This document shows, piece after piece, positions 63,586 to 64,000 of a stretch of DNA of 64,000 bases. Location of the stretch: the NCBI GenBank assembly GCA_051252415.1, contig JBPOGA010000018.1:7811-71810 (forward strand), written 5' to 3'. The number at the start of each line of letters is the position of its first letter. Within the stretch, counting starts at the first letter, position 1. Both the position numbers and the translations under genes were made by a program. Origin of the DNA: JBPOFY01 sp051252415. Lineage in GTDB: Bacteria; Verrucomicrobiota; Verrucomicrobiia; Opitutales; Coraliomargaritaceae. Below the pieces are notes generated by a model. The model had not been told where the DNA came from. It ran no database searches and worked only from the letters and a program-made list of their open reading frames with translations.

Positions 63586-64000
63586 GGCTCGTGCTCGCGC
63601 GACTGTCTCAAAATTGCGAAAAGTATCCTATTGGAGCGTCGGGCTCCGTCCCGACATTGCGTCAGAGTCAGCCTTACTAAGGTTAGATGTCCGGACGGAG
63701 CCGGACGCTCCCATTTATTGAATTTGTGAGACAGTCTCCTCGCGCGACGCTTCCATTTTTAAGCACCATATGAAACTTCTAAAATGCATTTATTCAATGT
63801 AGCCGCGCCACTCTGTGGGGCGTCCGTCTCGTGGGCTTACTGGCGATACGTCACGGCAGAGACTGCCGTGGCTACATATATCCTGTTTTGCTGATCTCAG
63901 CGCTCTCCAGCGTAGGGCTCGTGCTCGCGCGACGCTTCCATTTTTAAGCACCATATGAAACTTCTAAAATGCATTTATTCAATGTAGCCGCGCCACTCTG
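63579..64000. repeat. Tandem duplication of the mazG 3' flank
   Basis: The segment beginning AGCGTAGGGCTCGTGCTCGC occurs at 63579 and again at 63909; its continuation, from GCTTCCATTTTTAAGCACC to CGCGCCACTCTG, occurs at 63749-63815 and at 63934-64000. Without the insertion in the first copy the period is about 185-195 bp. The rest of the unit carries a palindrome (TGTAGCC at 63799 to GGCTACA at 63870) with the hairpin CACGGCA-GAGAC-TGCCGTG. The second copy runs off the window. Confidence 0.9.
63604..63738. mobile_element. 135-bp MITE-like insertion in the first tandem copy
   Basis: Flanked by the direct repeat CTCGCGCGAC (63594-63603, 63739-63748), which is single in the uninterrupted copy at 63924-63933. 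Ends TGTCTCAAAATT and AATTTGTGAGACAGTCTC are inverted. The interior holds a further inverted pair (GGAGCGTCGGGCTCCGTC, then GACGGAGCCGGACGCTCC). The exact ends are ambiguous by a few bases because the flank and ends overlap. Confidence 0.8.

Overview
The window reads as a stretch of core chromosome from a Gram-negative, heterotrophic, probably marine bacterium. The most likely placement is Verrucomicrobiota, class Opitutia (Coraliomargarita/Puniceicoccales-like). This is an inference from the gene content: a giant autotransporter-type beta-strand-repeat protein and a zincin sharing a C-terminal module, a reporter histidine kinase with a periplasmic propeller, FabV as enoyl reductase, a bacterial SET protein, and Pal, porin-like and SurA-like envelope proteins. 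Base composition is close to balanced and coding density is high. Almost every start codon lacks a recognisable Shine-Dalgarno sequence.

Layout: 1-5 kb holds the 3' part of tgt, a decayed copy of the 3' end of a superoxide dismutase gene, an acidic GYF-like membrane protein, an outer-membrane barrel and the intact sodA. 5-15 kb is a surface/secretome block on the minus strand: a 772-residue zincin-like protein and a ~2540-residue beta-strand-repeat protein ending in the same module. 15-20 kb is signalling: a receiver-only protein with a methyltransferase, then a propeller histidine kinase with its LuxR-type regulator. 20-30 kb is housekeeping: tadA, infA, cysK, fabV, ribB with a degraded GTP-cyclohydrolase half, a metallophosphoesterase, a SurA-like foldase and another histidine kinase. 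30-44 kb has mfd-rnc, a PIN-PhoH ATPase, an HtrA protease, pal, a CbiX-like protein, a SET-domain protein with a lysine tail, a TonB-like protein, a TM2 protein and nth. 44-64 kb has clpB, a compositionally distinct gene that I read as a possible ADP-ribosyltransferase (47.9-49.1 kb), rpsO-pnp, a malectin-type secreted protein, a TPR protein, ruvA, dapA-dapB, a PilT ATPase with a glycosyltransferase, an ArsC/Spx-like protein and mazG.

The intergenic DNA is unusually rich in palindromic, nested, dispersed elements. I found at least a dozen inverted-repeat units, three islands with shared borders but different interiors, hairpins whose loop (GAGAC/GTCTC) is kept while the stem changes, and small insertions flanked by about 10-bp direct repeats. 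I saw no tRNA, rRNA or CRISPR array and no complete insertion sequence with a transposase.

Functionally the window covers translation quality (tgt, tadA, infA, rpsO), RNA turnover (rnc, pnp, PhoH), DNA repair (mfd, nth, ruvA, mazG), proteostasis and envelope care (clpB, HtrA, SurA-like, Pal), biosynthesis (cysK, fabV, ribB, dapAB) and a surface-protein programme that may be controlled by the neighbouring two-component genes. The strongest leads for new biology are the putative ART-like protein, the shared C-terminal surface module, the SET protein, the rpsO leader structure and the stem-variable hairpin family.
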